NCBI RefSeq assembly: GCF_042680805.1
Contig: NZ_JBHUEM010000046.1
Span: 62,001 to 126,000 of the forward strand
Source of the DNA: Bacillus_CJ salitolerans
GTDB lineage: Bacteria; Bacillota; Bacilli; Bacillales; SA4
Direction of reading: 5' to 3'
Length of the DNA: 64,000 bases
Of this stretch, positions 51,936 through 60,601 are shown piece after piece. The number at the start of each line of letters is the position of its first letter. The first letter of the stretch is position 1. The position numbers were made by a program, and so were the translations under genes. Below the pieces are notes generated by a model. That model searched no databases. It was not told where the DNA came from and worked only from the letters and a program-made list of their open reading frames with translations.

Positions 51936-53420
51936 ATGAAGTTGCGTGAACTTGCAGATCTAATATTGATCAAACATACAGTAGGGGATATGGAGACCAT
52001 TATTTCAGGTTTACAAATGGACTCGCGGAAAATTGAAAAAGGGAATATATTTATTTGTGTACCAGCTATTACAGGTTTTCTTGAGGATCGTCATCTCTTT
52101 GCAGAGGATGCTGTGAAAAATGGTGCAGCTGCACTTGTACTAGAAAGAGATGTCGATGTAGATATCCCAAAAATATTCGTGAAAGATGCTAGACATGCAA
52201 TGGCAGTGATGGCTTCTCACTTTTTTCAATATCCGTCTCATGAATTGAAGCTCATTGGAATTACAGGAACAAACGGTAAAACGACATCTTCTTATATACT
52301 TGAAAAAATTCTAGATGATTTTGGATATAAGACAGGCCTGATGGGAAACAACGGAATCAAAATTGATGGGAAGCAGTATCCGACGGATATTAACACCCAG
52401 GAGCCACCTTCATTGCAAAAAAACCTTCGTTTAATGAGAGATAGGAAAACAGAATATTGTGTGATGGAGGTTTCTTCACAAGGGTTAGACATGAATAGAG
52501 TGTCAGGCTGCAACTTCAGAACGGCTGTTTTCACAAATCTAACTCAAGATCATTTAGATTATCATGGTACTTTTGAAGAATATAGATATGCAAAAGGACT
52601 GTTATTTTCTAAGCTTGGTAATACCTTTAATGATCGAAAGAATATGAAATTTGCTGTACTCAATGCTGATGATCCTACAACTACATACTATCGCAAACTA
52701 ACTTCTGCTGAAGTAGTTACTTATGGGATAACCAATCAGTCTGATGTTATGGCGAAGAATATTACCACTACCTCACAAGGCACTCAGTTCACACTTATCA
52801 CGTTTAAGGGAGAAATAGATGTAACCCTTCAGTTGGTAGGGCAATTTAATGTATATAATGCATTAGCAGCAGTTGCGGCCTCATTAATAGAAGGTATTTC
52901 GCTTGAAAATATCAAAAATAGTTTAGCTGAACTAACAAGCGTTACTGGAAGAATGGAGATTGTTAGTCATGGTCAGGACTATCTCGTGTTAGTGGATTAC
53001 GCACATACCCCAGATGCATTAGAGAATGTTCTAAAATCAATAAATGATTTTACTACCGGTAAGATCATTACCGTTTTTGGATGTGGTGGAAACCGAGATG
53101 TCTCCAAAAGACCTATCATGGGTGAAATTGCAAGTAGATATAGTGATTACTTATTCGTTACTTCAGATAATCCACGTTCAGAAGAGCCAACAAACATTTT
53201 AAGGGACATTGAAAAAGGTATTAGGTCAACTACGTCTTATGAACTTATCGAAAGTAGAGAAAAGGCGATCCAACAAGCAATTCAAGTTGCATCGAAAGGT
53301 GATGTTGTTTTAATAGCAGGAAAGGGACATGAAACGTATCAACAGCTAAAAGACAAAACCATTCACTTTGATGATAAAGAAGTTGCCCAAAAAGCGATTG
53401 TACAAAAGCAAAAACTGTAA
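51936..53420 (+). CDS. murE: MurE-type UDP-MurNAc-tripeptide ligase
   Basis: 494 residues with Mur ligase ATP-binding motif GITGTNGKTTSSYILEKIL, central NLTQDHLDYHGTFEEY and C-terminal TSDNPRSEEP. DNPR is the meso-diaminopimelate recognition motif, so the predicted reaction adds meso-DAP to UDP-MurNAc-L-Ala-D-Glu. Standard murE lies in the dcw cluster with mraY/murF; none of those are here, so this may be a second copy or have a specialised role. ATG at 51936 after AATGAGGTGATTGAA. Confidence 0.85.
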   Translation: MKLRELADLILIKHTVGDMETIISGLQMDSRKIEKGNIFICVPAITGFLEDRHLFAEDAVKNGAAALVLERDVDVDIPKIFVKDARHAMAVMASHFFQYPSHELKLIGITGTNGKTTSSYILEKILDDFGYKTGLMGNNGIKIDGKQYPTDINTQEPPSLQKNLRLMRDRKTEYCVMEVSSQGLDMNRVSGCNFRTAVFTNLTQDHLDYHGTFEEYRYAKGLLFSKLGNTFNDRKNMKFAVLNADDPTTTYYRKLTSAEVVTYGITNQSDVMAKNITTTSQGTQFTLITFKGEIDVTLQLVGQFNVYNALAAVAASLIEGISLENIKNSLAELTSVTGRMEIVSHGQDYLVLVDYAHTPDALENVLKSINDFTTGKIITVFGCGGNRDVSKRPIMGEIASRYSDYLFVTSDNPRSEEPTNILRDIEKGIRSTTSYELIESREKAIQQAIQVASKGDVVLIAGKGHETYQQLKDKTIHFDDKEVAQKAIVQKQKL

Positions 53421-53532
53421 AAAGGAACGTAATGTAAAAAACGATTTTTTTTATATGTTTATTTCGTTGACTTTTGTGAATATCTACTGATGAATAATGA
53501 TAGGTTGATAGAAATCTGAAAGAGGTAACAAT

Positions 53533-53919
53533 TTGAAACATAAATGGCCAGCTCTACTATTTATTTTGTTTATTACAGCTGGAATAGGAATCATGTTTTA
53601 TCATTCAATTGAAATGGAAAAGCAAGAACAACTGGAAGAGAAAAGAGAGGAAGTAGTTAAGTTATTACAATATAATCTCGAGCAGTTTGACCCAACTCTC
53701 CAATCATTTGTTGATGAAGAGTATATGTCTGTAATCGCATCGGCCGTTAATTCAAAAGGATTGTGTACGTTTCGAAGAGGATTAGCAAAAAATCAAGATC
53801 CATTTGGAATTCTTACTGTGGAATATGATTTAGTAAAAATGAAGGTGCTTTCAATAGAATTGAGTATTTCTAATGATAAATACATGGATGAATGGGAGAA
53901 TTTCAAAGATATAAAGTAA
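53533..53919 (+). CDS. Small membrane-anchored protein
   Basis: 128 residues from a TTG (AAAGAGGTAACAA before it). One N-terminal helix (ALLFILFITAGIGIMFYHSI), a charged linker and a small domain (PFGILTVEYDLVKMKVLSIE). Unknown family. Confidence 0.6.
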   Translation: MKHKWPALLFILFITAGIGIMFYHSIEMEKQEQLEEKREEVVKLLQYNLEQFDPTLQSFVDEEYMSVIASAVNSKGLCTFRRGLAKNQDPFGILTVEYDLVKMKVLSIELSISNDKYMDEWENFKDIK

Positions 53920-53956
53920 GTTATCTCTAACAAATACTTTTCTTCAAGGTGATGTC

Positions 53957-54742
53957 ATGCTTAATGAAAATGTAAAAACGTACGCTGTTTTGAAGGCGAT
54001 TCAATATATGCAAGAACATTTAGATCAAGACGTTACGTCCGAAGAACTTGCTCTTCATGTTGGGTATAGCCCTTATCATTTTTCTAGAGTTTTTAAGGAA
54101 GCAACAGGTGTGTCACCCCGGCATTACTTATCTGCATTACGAATCGAAGCGGGTAAGAGTATATTAATTCAATCATCTTCTACATCTATTTTAAAAGCCC
54201 TACTTTCTACTGGTTTTCGAAGCTTAGGAACATTTAGTACAACCTTTAAGAAATACGTTGGGTTGTCCCCTAAACAGTTTCAAGGAAATACGAAAAAACT
54301 TCATCAATTTATGAATGAGTTTGAGAGAGAGGAACAATTGGCAAACATCCAGTTAACTCCACCAATCTTAACCTGTCATCTTGATTTTCCGTCTACGTTC
54401 AAAGGATTAATTTTTGTTGGACTCTTTCCTCGTCCGATTCCTGATCAAAAACCAGTGGTTGGAAGTGCTGTAAAGCACCATCAAAGATCGTGTGTTTTTA
54501 CCAATATTCCTGTGGGGACATATTTTATTTTAGCTGCAGCGTTACCATTTAGTTTACATCCAAAGGATTACTTTTTACTTGATCATTCCCTTCGGGGGAA
54601 ATACAAAGATTCAGTTGAAATAACGGAAAACTCTGATGTAGAGATAGAAATTACGTTACGTAATCGTATTCCAACTGATCCTCCGATTCTAGTAAATCTA
54701 CCTCAGCTTCTTTTGGAGAAAACAAAAAAGAGAGCAAACTAG
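53957..54742 (+). CDS. AraC-family transcriptional regulator
   Basis: 261 residues. The N-terminal 105 residues are two AraC helix-turn-helix motifs (SEELALHVGYSPYHFSRVFK, and ILKALLSTGFRSLGTFSTTF with GLSPKQFQ). The C-terminal domain is probably a sensor (GLFPRPIPDQKPVVGSAVKH). DNA-binding at the N-terminus is the MarA/Rob-like order. It may control the VOC/SRPBCC genes that follow on the same strand. Confidence 0.85.
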   Translation: MLNENVKTYAVLKAIQYMQEHLDQDVTSEELALHVGYSPYHFSRVFKEATGVSPRHYLSALRIEAGKSILIQSSSTSILKALLSTGFRSLGTFSTTFKKYVGLSPKQFQGNTKKLHQFMNEFEREEQLANIQLTPPILTCHLDFPSTFKGLIFVGLFPRPIPDQKPVVGSAVKHHQRSCVFTNIPVGTYFILAAALPFSLHPKDYFLLDHSLRGKYKDSVEITENSDVEIEITLRNRIPTDPPILVNLPQLLLEKTKKRAN

Positions 54743-54800
54743 AAGAAATTTTACGAATTCTACCTGTTATGATAAAGGAAAGGTTGAAGGAGGCTAAAAA

Positions 54801-55157
54801 ATGTTAAATAAAGTTTGTGTCTTAACAGTGAAAGTACTAGATTTGAATGAAGCAATTGATTTTTATACAAACCGTTTGGATTTTGAAGTTTCAAAGTACT
54901 ATGGAGAAAAGATTGTAAGCTTAAAACATAATGAAATTCCGATTGTATTAGAAGAAGATCATATAGAGAGTGGGGGAGCAGGTAAAACTGTGCTACTTGG
55001 GATTCTCTCACATGATATTGAAAAAGACTTTGCTAAGTTAAAGGAAAAGGGCGTAAAGCTTGTGTTTGAAGAGCCGAAGCCATGTCCGCCAGGTCGTTAT
55101 TTTATCATCGAAGATCCTAGTGGAAACCAAATTGAAATCGTTGAGTTTTCTAATTAA
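54801..55157 (+). CDS. VOC-family (glyoxalase-like) protein
   Basis: 118 residues, one VOC module pair: VLTVKVLDLNEAIDFYTNRL, then KPCPPGRYFIIEDPSGNQIE. Metal ligands of glyoxalase are partly present (Glu in QIEIVEF). Role unknown. AAGGAGGCTAAAA before the ATG. The next gene starts 5 bp after its stop. Confidence 0.8.
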   Translation: MLNKVCVLTVKVLDLNEAIDFYTNRLDFEVSKYYGEKIVSLKHNEIPIVLEEDHIESGGAGKTVLLGILSHDIEKDFAKLKEKGVKLVFEEPKPCPPGRYFIIEDPSGNQIEIVEFSN

Positions 55158-55161
55158 TCGT

Positions 55162-55611
55162 ATGGATAAGCCAGCAATAAAGCATAGCACCTACATAAAG
55201 GTTAAACCTGAACTAATTTTTAATACACTTGTTACGGCCAATGAGTGGAATACTTGGTTTACAGATCAAACCACTATACAGATTAATGAGGATGGAACAG
55301 GTGAAATTTTGTTTAAATGGTTTGTTGGGGAAAGAACCATTGTAGATGGTGGGAAGATCATCAAGGTTGTTCCAAGTAAAGTATTTGCTTTTCAATGGTC
55401 TCCTGGTCAAGAGTTGACGACGGTACACTTTGATTTAGTTCCTTATAAAGATGGTACTCTCGTAACCTTAACTGAGGTTGGCTATTCAATGGTAGGTCAA
55501 GACCTCAAAGCATGTATTGGTTGTGCGGTTGGATGGGGTGAAGCTATGACCCTATTAAAATTTTATCTTGAATATGGCATTGTTTGCAAAAATGAATTAA
55601 TACTGGAATAG
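55162..55611 (+). CDS. SRPBCC / AHSA1-like protein
   Basis: 149 residues from the ATG at 55162. START-like fold pattern: IKVKPELIFNTLVTANEWNT, then LFKWFVGERTIVDGGKIIKV and FAFQWSPG, ending with GEAMTLLKFYLEYG. Such proteins bind lipids or small hydrophobic ligands, or act as stress co-factors. Probably co-transcribed with the VOC genes on each side. Confidence 0.8.
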   Translation: MDKPAIKHSTYIKVKPELIFNTLVTANEWNTWFTDQTTIQINEDGTGEILFKWFVGERTIVDGGKIIKVVPSKVFAFQWSPGQELTTVHFDLVPYKDGTLVTLTEVGYSMVGQDLKACIGCAVGWGEAMTLLKFYLEYGIVCKNELILE

Positions 55612-55620
55612 GAGGATTTG

Positions 55621-56016
55621 ATGTTTTTTGAGATGACAATTCAAGTTCGTGTTTTAGATATAAAACAAGGACAGGCATGGTATGAATGTTTATTAAATAG
55701 AAAGCCAGATTTTATTCCCCATGATGGATTTGCTGAATGGGAGGTAATACCTGGATGCTGGTTACAAGTTGCAGAAGGAACGCCTTCAATGGGGAGTGGT
55801 CCACTGCGATTAGCTACAACTGATATAGTAGCTACAAGAGATAGACTTATTCGAGACCTAAAAATCGAGTCATTTGATATTTATTCCCGTGATGAAGTGC
55901 CAGTTAAATGGGGGACCTTTGAAGACCCGTGGGGAAATAGGTTAGGTTTCTTTGAATATGCAGACAAAAATGAGGAAAAAGAAAGAATAGAAACGATTCT
56001 ATTAAAAACACGCTAA
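55621..56016 (+). CDS. VOC-family protein
   Basis: 131 residues from the ATG at 55621 (ATAGGAGGATTTG before it). MTIQVRVLDIKQGQAWYECL, WEVIPGCWLQVAEGTPSMGS and GTFEDPWGNRLGFFEYADKN are typical VOC strands. Function unknown. Last gene of the run; ends at a terminator. Confidence 0.8.
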   Translation: MFFEMTIQVRVLDIKQGQAWYECLLNRKPDFIPHDGFAEWEVIPGCWLQVAEGTPSMGSGPLRLATTDIVATRDRLIRDLKIESFDIYSRDEVPVKWGTFEDPWGNRLGFFEYADKNEEKERIETILLKTR

Positions 56017-56037
56017 CTTAAACGTTAGCGTGTTTTC
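56005..56037 (+). terminator. Rho-independent terminator
   Basis: AACACGCTAAC and GTTAGCGTGTT form the stem around TTAAAC, overlapping the stop codon of the gene before. Confidence 0.85.
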
Positions 56038-56159
56038 CGTATATATTCTACATGCTATTTTTGGTAAAATATTGTAAGGAATCATAGGGAGATCCGTTAA
56101 ACTGAAGAATTCGGCAATTTTTGTATAACCAATGAACACATAGTACTGGAGGTATACAC

Positions 56160-57008
56160 TTGAACATCATCGATACAATTCCTTATTTTATGGAACAGTA
56201 CAAGCCGTCTATTAGTTTTTTACGAGAATACTATAACGAATATCCAACCATTTTTAAGGAATACTTTACCTATCATTGTAAGGATACAGAGGAAAGGCAT
56301 CTTCAATCATTAGCTAAATATCCAGATTCCTTGGAAACGATTAATCAAGTATACGAGAACATTATACCTATAATTCACGAGATTGAAGAAAAGTATATTC
56401 AAATCTACCAAATCACATTCCCAGTTGAAGTGAACTTAATAGTAGGTGGATACGGTTCAAATGCATATACATATCGTCAGATCATTCCTAACATAACCTT
56501 TGCCTTAGAAAAGCTATCCCCGACCCCTAACCACTTAAGGTCGATTGTGGCCCATGAATTTGGTCATGCTACACATAATATTCTTTCAGATAAAGCGGGG
56601 ACGGATTGGCAAAAGATTCTATGGATGAATCCATTAGTATGGCTGAATCAAGAGGGAGCTGCTACTCATTTTTCACGGCGCATTGTCAATAATCTGCCTG
56701 CTTCCATGTACTTTTCGTTTAATGATGAGGGGGATCAATGGCTCTCTTTTGCTGAAAAGAACAAAGATGAAATAAAAGAGCTGTTTGCAAAAGATTTCAT
56801 GAGTAAAACTCCGGTAGACCTATTCAAGGAATGGTTTTCTATTAATGGTGGTAAATTATTTGGTCATAGTAGATTGGCCTATTTTATTTGTGATCTGTTT
56901 TTTCAAGACCAAGTGAAGAAGTTAGGGGAGAGGGGTGCTATCACGGCATGGAAAGAAGAAGATTTTGTAGATCAAGTTAAGCAGTGGTTACTTCAGTCCG
57001 AGAAATGA
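56160..57008 (+). CDS. Zincin metallopeptidase-like protein
   Basis: 282 residues from a TTG (CTGGAGGTATACAC before it). SIVAHEFGHATHNI carries the HExxH zinc motif; a downstream acidic ligand may lie in NQEGAATHFSRRIV. No signal peptide, so intracellular. Substrate unknown. Confidence 0.75.
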   Translation: MNIIDTIPYFMEQYKPSISFLREYYNEYPTIFKEYFTYHCKDTEERHLQSLAKYPDSLETINQVYENIIPIIHEIEEKYIQIYQITFPVEVNLIVGGYGSNAYTYRQIIPNITFALEKLSPTPNHLRSIVAHEFGHATHNILSDKAGTDWQKILWMNPLVWLNQEGAATHFSRRIVNNLPASMYFSFNDEGDQWLSFAEKNKDEIKELFAKDFMSKTPVDLFKEWFSINGGKLFGHSRLAYFICDLFFQDQVKKLGERGAITAWKEEDFVDQVKQWLLQSEK

Positions 57009-57095
57009 AGTAATTCTAGTTTCAGAGTACTTGGTGGATTCGTTCACAACTGCAAAAGGAAGTTAATACCTTTTATCAATTAAATGAAAAATGAC

Positions 57096-57125
57096 TTGAC
57101 ATCATCCAGATTTTCCATTTATGAT
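57096..57125 (+). promoter_or_regulatory. Sigma-A promoter of the trpS leader
   Basis: TTGACA (57096-57101) and TATGAT (57120-57125) are spaced by 18 bp, about 25 bp before the T-box leader. Confidence 0.75.
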
Positions 57126-57147
57126 TGTTTCAATATAAAATTGTTGT

Positions 57148-57412
57148 TAGCTATGATGAAGAAGAGTAGACTTAATGAACGTTCCAGAGAGCTGATGGTT
57201 GGTGCGAATCAGTACGGAATTTTAGTTGAATGGGCTTCTGAGCTACTAGACTGAACAATTAGTAGGTGTAGCGGATTGTCTTACCGTTAAAAAAGACCAT
57301 GTATCGAGACAAATGTTTGTCTCTGTACAGGTTAAGCGCGTTTATGAACTTAAACGAATGAAGGTGGCACCACGGGTTACTCGTCCTTTTTGGATGGGTA
57401 ACCCTTTTTGTA
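57148..57412 (+). promoter_or_regulatory. T-box leader of trpS, tryptophan type
   Basis: The conserved T-box AAGGTGGCACCACGGG is at 57361-57376 and the terminator GGGTTACTCGTCC...GGATGGGTAACCC with T5 follows. GGTTGGTGCGAATC and GAATGGGCTTCTGAG upstream contain the likely specifier TGG (Trp). Transcription would read through when tRNA-Trp is uncharged. Confidence 0.88.
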
Positions 57413-57438
57413 TGGAAAAAAATATGGGAGGGCTTAAA

Positions 57439-58437
57439 ATGAAACAAACAGTACTAACGGGCATAAAACCAACTGGAGAAATTCACTTAGGGAATTATAT
57501 TGGAGCGATTAAACCAGCTCTTGAATTGGCTAAAAAGAACGACTATCATACAGCATACTTTGTGGCAGATTATCATGCACTAACAAAATTTCATAATGCC
57601 GAAGAATTTAAACGACTGTCTTATGGAATTGCAGCTACGTGGATTGCATTAGGACTAGATCCTACAAAAGCTATATTTTATAGGCAATCAGACGTACCGG
57701 AGATTTTTGAGTTGAATTGGATTCTTGCATGTTTTACATCAAAGGGGTTAATGAACCGAGCTCATGCCTATAAAGCGTTAGTAGATCAAAATCACCAAAA
57801 TGATAATGATCAAGATTTTGGAGTCAATATGGGTCTCTTTACGTACCCTATTTTAATGGCAGCTGATATTTTACTATTTCAATCGGATATTGTCCCAGTT
57901 GGAAAAGATCAAGTGCAGCATGTGGAAATTGCTAGAGATATTGCTGAAAGCTTTAATCATGTGTATGGTGAAACCTTTAAGCTTCCGACCTATCAAATTC
58001 AAGAAGATACCGCTGTATTGCCTGGCCTAGATGGAAGGAAAATGAGTAAAAGTTACAATAATACCATTCCACTATTTGTTGAACCGAGGCAATTACAGAA
58101 ACTTATTAATAAAATTCAAACGGATTCCCTGCCGCCTGAAGCACCAAAGGATCCTGATACTTCAAATCTTTTTTTATTATATAAGGAATTTGCCTCACCA
58201 TCAGAAGTACAAGAAATGAGGGAGCGCTATTTAACTGGAATAGGTTGGGGAGAAGCAAAGAAAGAGTTGTTTCAAGTCATTAATAAGTTTATTCAAGAAC
58301 CTCGTGAGAAGTATAATGAACTCATGGCTTCGCCTGAACAATTAGATGAAATATTATTAGAAGGGGCTAAGAAAGCGAGAGAAGTATGTATACCATTATT
58401 AAAAGAGGTTAAACGGAAAGTTGGTTTTACCATCTAG
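57439..58437 (+). CDS. trpS: Tryptophanyl-tRNA synthetase
   Basis: 332 residues. HIGH-like motif GEIHLGNY and KMSKS (DGRKMSKSYNN), plus VGKDQVQHVEIARDIAESFN. It charges tRNA-Trp in the cytoplasm. ATG at 57439 after GGGAGGGCTTAAA, immediately downstream of the T-box terminator. Single gene. Confidence 0.95.
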   Translation: MKQTVLTGIKPTGEIHLGNYIGAIKPALELAKKNDYHTAYFVADYHALTKFHNAEEFKRLSYGIAATWIALGLDPTKAIFYRQSDVPEIFELNWILACFTSKGLMNRAHAYKALVDQNHQNDNDQDFGVNMGLFTYPILMAADILLFQSDIVPVGKDQVQHVEIARDIAESFNHVYGETFKLPTYQIQEDTAVLPGLDGRKMSKSYNNTIPLFVEPRQLQKLINKIQTDSLPPEAPKDPDTSNLFLLYKEFASPSEVQEMRERYLTGIGWGEAKKELFQVINKFIQEPREKYNELMASPEQLDEILLEGAKKAREVCIPLLKEVKRKVGFTI

Positions 58438-58556
58438 TCCATTTTCAAAAGTCCATGATATTTGGAGGTTTCCTCCTCCTTCATCTTAATTGTAACGTTG
58501 TTTAAACGCTTCACGTCTAATCGATTAAGAAGAGCTTTAACGGGGGAATTAAAAGC

Positions 58557-59165
58557 ATGAATCGAACTTTAAAATTTTTATCCTCATACATTTCAATGTG
58601 CCTTTTAATCGGTTTTGTAACATTGCCCATCGTATCAGCCGCTCCAGATCCATTAGAGATTGAGAAAAATAAGGTAGAAGCACCTTTTCATATTATTGGA
58701 ACAGTTTTGAAGGACGAGATTCATGACGATTTATCAGAGGAAAAAGGACATTACTACCAAATACGAAAAATGACAGTAAAGGTGAATCAACGAATAAAAT
58801 CCCCTGATATAACTGAGAATAACTCATTAGTTGAGGTTTATTATGTCTATATTCCCACTTGGCAGGACATCAAATATACGGGCTATCATCCAACGAATAT
58901 AATGGTGAATGATGAGATTGAAGTATGGCTAGAGCGTAGTGAGCTTGGGTGGGAGCCTGCTCTAGGAATGTATACAGTTGAACATTTAAATTTTGCTCAT
59001 CATCGAATAGAGCCTATTCCAGAACCGGGATGGCATATCGTAAAAAGAAAGGTATTCACTGCCATGTTCGATTACACACCTTTTTTTGTATTAGGTTGTG
59101 TGCTCATCTTTGTGATGATTGTCATTTTGACTACCGTCAATAATATGAAACTTAAAGGTAATTAG
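58557..59165 (+). CDS. Secreted, C-terminally membrane-anchored protein
   Basis: 202 residues with a signal peptide ending VSAAPDP, an extracytoplasmic domain (VNQRIKSPDITENNSLVEVY) and a C-terminal helix (FFVLGCVLIFVMIVILTTV). Function unknown. It precedes the lipoprotein gene by 22 bp; likely an operon. Confidence 0.7.
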   Translation: MNRTLKFLSSYISMCLLIGFVTLPIVSAAPDPLEIEKNKVEAPFHIIGTVLKDEIHDDLSEEKGHYYQIRKMTVKVNQRIKSPDITENNSLVEVYYVYIPTWQDIKYTGYHPTNIMVNDEIEVWLERSELGWEPALGMYTVEHLNFAHHRIEPIPEPGWHIVKRKVFTAMFDYTPFFVLGCVLIFVMIVILTTVNNMKLKGN

Positions 59166-59187
59166 CGATGAAAGGAGGCTCTCAAGA

Positions 59188-59712
59188 ATGAAAAAATTAA
59201 CGATTATTTTTTCAGCGTGGCTGTTGCTTTTAGGGTGTGGTCAAGGTGGGAAACAAGACAAGGTAAAGGACATGGTAGGATATATCACCAGCATTGATCA
59301 CCAAGAAATTTTAGTTACGGAATTGATTGCAGAAAATGAAAAAGCTCACCCTGGTGCTGCATTTTACAAAGTCTCTTCTGAAACTGAAATATCTTCTACT
59401 GATGGGAAGGAAATGAGCTTTTCAGATTTGCAAATCGGCATGAAGGTCGAGATGTGGTATACAGGAGAGGTAGAAGAGTCCTTTCCGCAAAGAACATCTG
59501 CTGCCAAAATACTAGTTCATACAGATGAACATTCTGTAAACCTGGCCCGTGCCATTGAGGCAGCTATTCATCATATGGAACCTTTATCCATTTGGTGGGT
59601 AGTATCCGCCGAAGCTATTGGTGAGGGATATGAGGTCCTCTTATCAGAGTTATCAGGAGAATCGAGTCCTATTCTTATTCAAATTACACCATCCTTTCAA
59701 GTGATCGAGTAA
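59188..59712 (+). CDS. Lipoprotein, DUF3221/YobA-like
   Basis: 174 residues, lipobox LLLLGCGQG, then VGYITSIDHQEILVTELIAE and FSDLQIGMKVEMWYTGEVEE, which matches the OB-like domain of YobA-type proteins. A related but broken gene is in the array at 6879/8414. AAAGGAGGCTCTCAAG before the ATG. Ends at a strong hairpin. Confidence 0.75.
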   Translation: MKKLTIIFSAWLLLLGCGQGGKQDKVKDMVGYITSIDHQEILVTELIAENEKAHPGAAFYKVSSETEISSTDGKEMSFSDLQIGMKVEMWYTGEVEESFPQRTSAAKILVHTDEHSVNLARAIEAAIHHMEPLSIWWVVSAEAIGEGYEVLLSELSGESSPILIQITPSFQVIE

Positions 59713-59740
59713 AAACCATTGTCATGGAACAATGGTTTTT
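59711..59740 (+). terminator. Rho-independent terminator
   Basis: AAAAACCATTGT and ACAATGGTTTTT form a stem around CATGGA, directly after the stop codon. Confidence 0.85.
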
Positions 59741-59816
59741 ACTTTAGTTTTGACAAATGGACAGTATTTTTTAAAAACTGTAGCAGAAGGCGTAAGATTT
59801 CTATAGTATCTGTTTG

Positions 59817-59942
59817 CTATTCTTTCTTTTTTTGCTTCCCCGTCTCATTCCCTGTCGTGTATTCATAACCGACCTCAAAGCCAGCTTTCTTCGCTTTTTG
59901 ACCCTTCACAACGCGGTATTGTTCTTCATTTCTTTGAGCCAA
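59817..59942 (-). CDS. Small basic protein, 41 aa
   Basis: TTG start at 59942, preceded on the - strand by AAGGAGGGAGTTCA, an excellent ribosome site. MAQRNEEQYRVVKGQKAKKA then GFEVGYEYTTGNETGKQKKK-E. Short, very polar proteins like this are common in spore formers, but I cannot assign the family. Confidence 0.6.
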   Translation of the reverse strand: MAQRNEEQYRVVKGQKAKKAGFEVGYEYTTGNETGKQKKKE

Positions 59943-60082
59943 ATGAACTCCCTCCTTCATCGCATGTTCATATGGTAGTATGTCCTTATAAAAAAAATTA
60001 ATTTACAAAAACCTTTTTTACCCCTATGCGGTCTAATGATTGAAATGTTCAAACAACCTACAAGTTTTAGGGAGAGATAGAT

Positions 60083-60598
60083 ATGTCTAATGAAGTGCTC
60101 GTAATACGAGCTATTAAGGGAGATGAACATGCGTTTTATTCCCTTGTATCAGAACAAAAGGAACAACTGTACAGAATTGCTTACTCCTATTTAAAAAATC
60201 AAGGTGATGCTTTAGAAGCTATACAAGAAGTAACATACAGAGCATATAAAGCAATCGGAAAACTAAAGGAACCGAAATATTTTCATACCTGGCTAATTCG
60301 CATTATGATGAACTATTGCCGTGATGAATTAAGGAAACAGAAACGCTACTCCTCGCAAGCTGATTATGTACTAGAGCTTGCCATTCATGAAGATTCCTAT
60401 GAACGATTAGAGATCGAGGAAGCAGTTGACGCTTTAGATGAAAGAAGTCAGCAAGTTATCAAAATGAAATATTTTCTCGATTATAAAATTAAAGATATCG
60501 CAGAAGTCATGGAATGTCCGGAAGGTACTGTGAAAACATGGCTCCATAAAGCATTGCAGAGCTTACGAAACCAATTACAAGTCAAAGGAGGGTCATAA
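60083..60598 (+). CDS. ECF-type sigma-70 family factor
   Basis: 171 residues with region 2 (IAYSYLKNQGDALEAIQEVT and YRAYKAIGKLKEPKYFHTWL) and region 4 (YFLDYKIKDIAEVMECPEGT). It binds core polymerase and directs it to a specific promoter set. The next gene, three bases on, is probably its membrane anti-sigma partner. AGGGAGAGATAGAT before the ATG. Confidence 0.87.
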   Translation: MSNEVLVIRAIKGDEHAFYSLVSEQKEQLYRIAYSYLKNQGDALEAIQEVTYRAYKAIGKLKEPKYFHTWLIRIMMNYCRDELRKQKRYSSQADYVLELAIHEDSYERLEIEEAVDALDERSQQVIKMKYFLDYKIKDIAEVMECPEGTVKTWLHKALQSLRNQLQVKGGS

Positions 60599-60601
60599 AG
60601 A

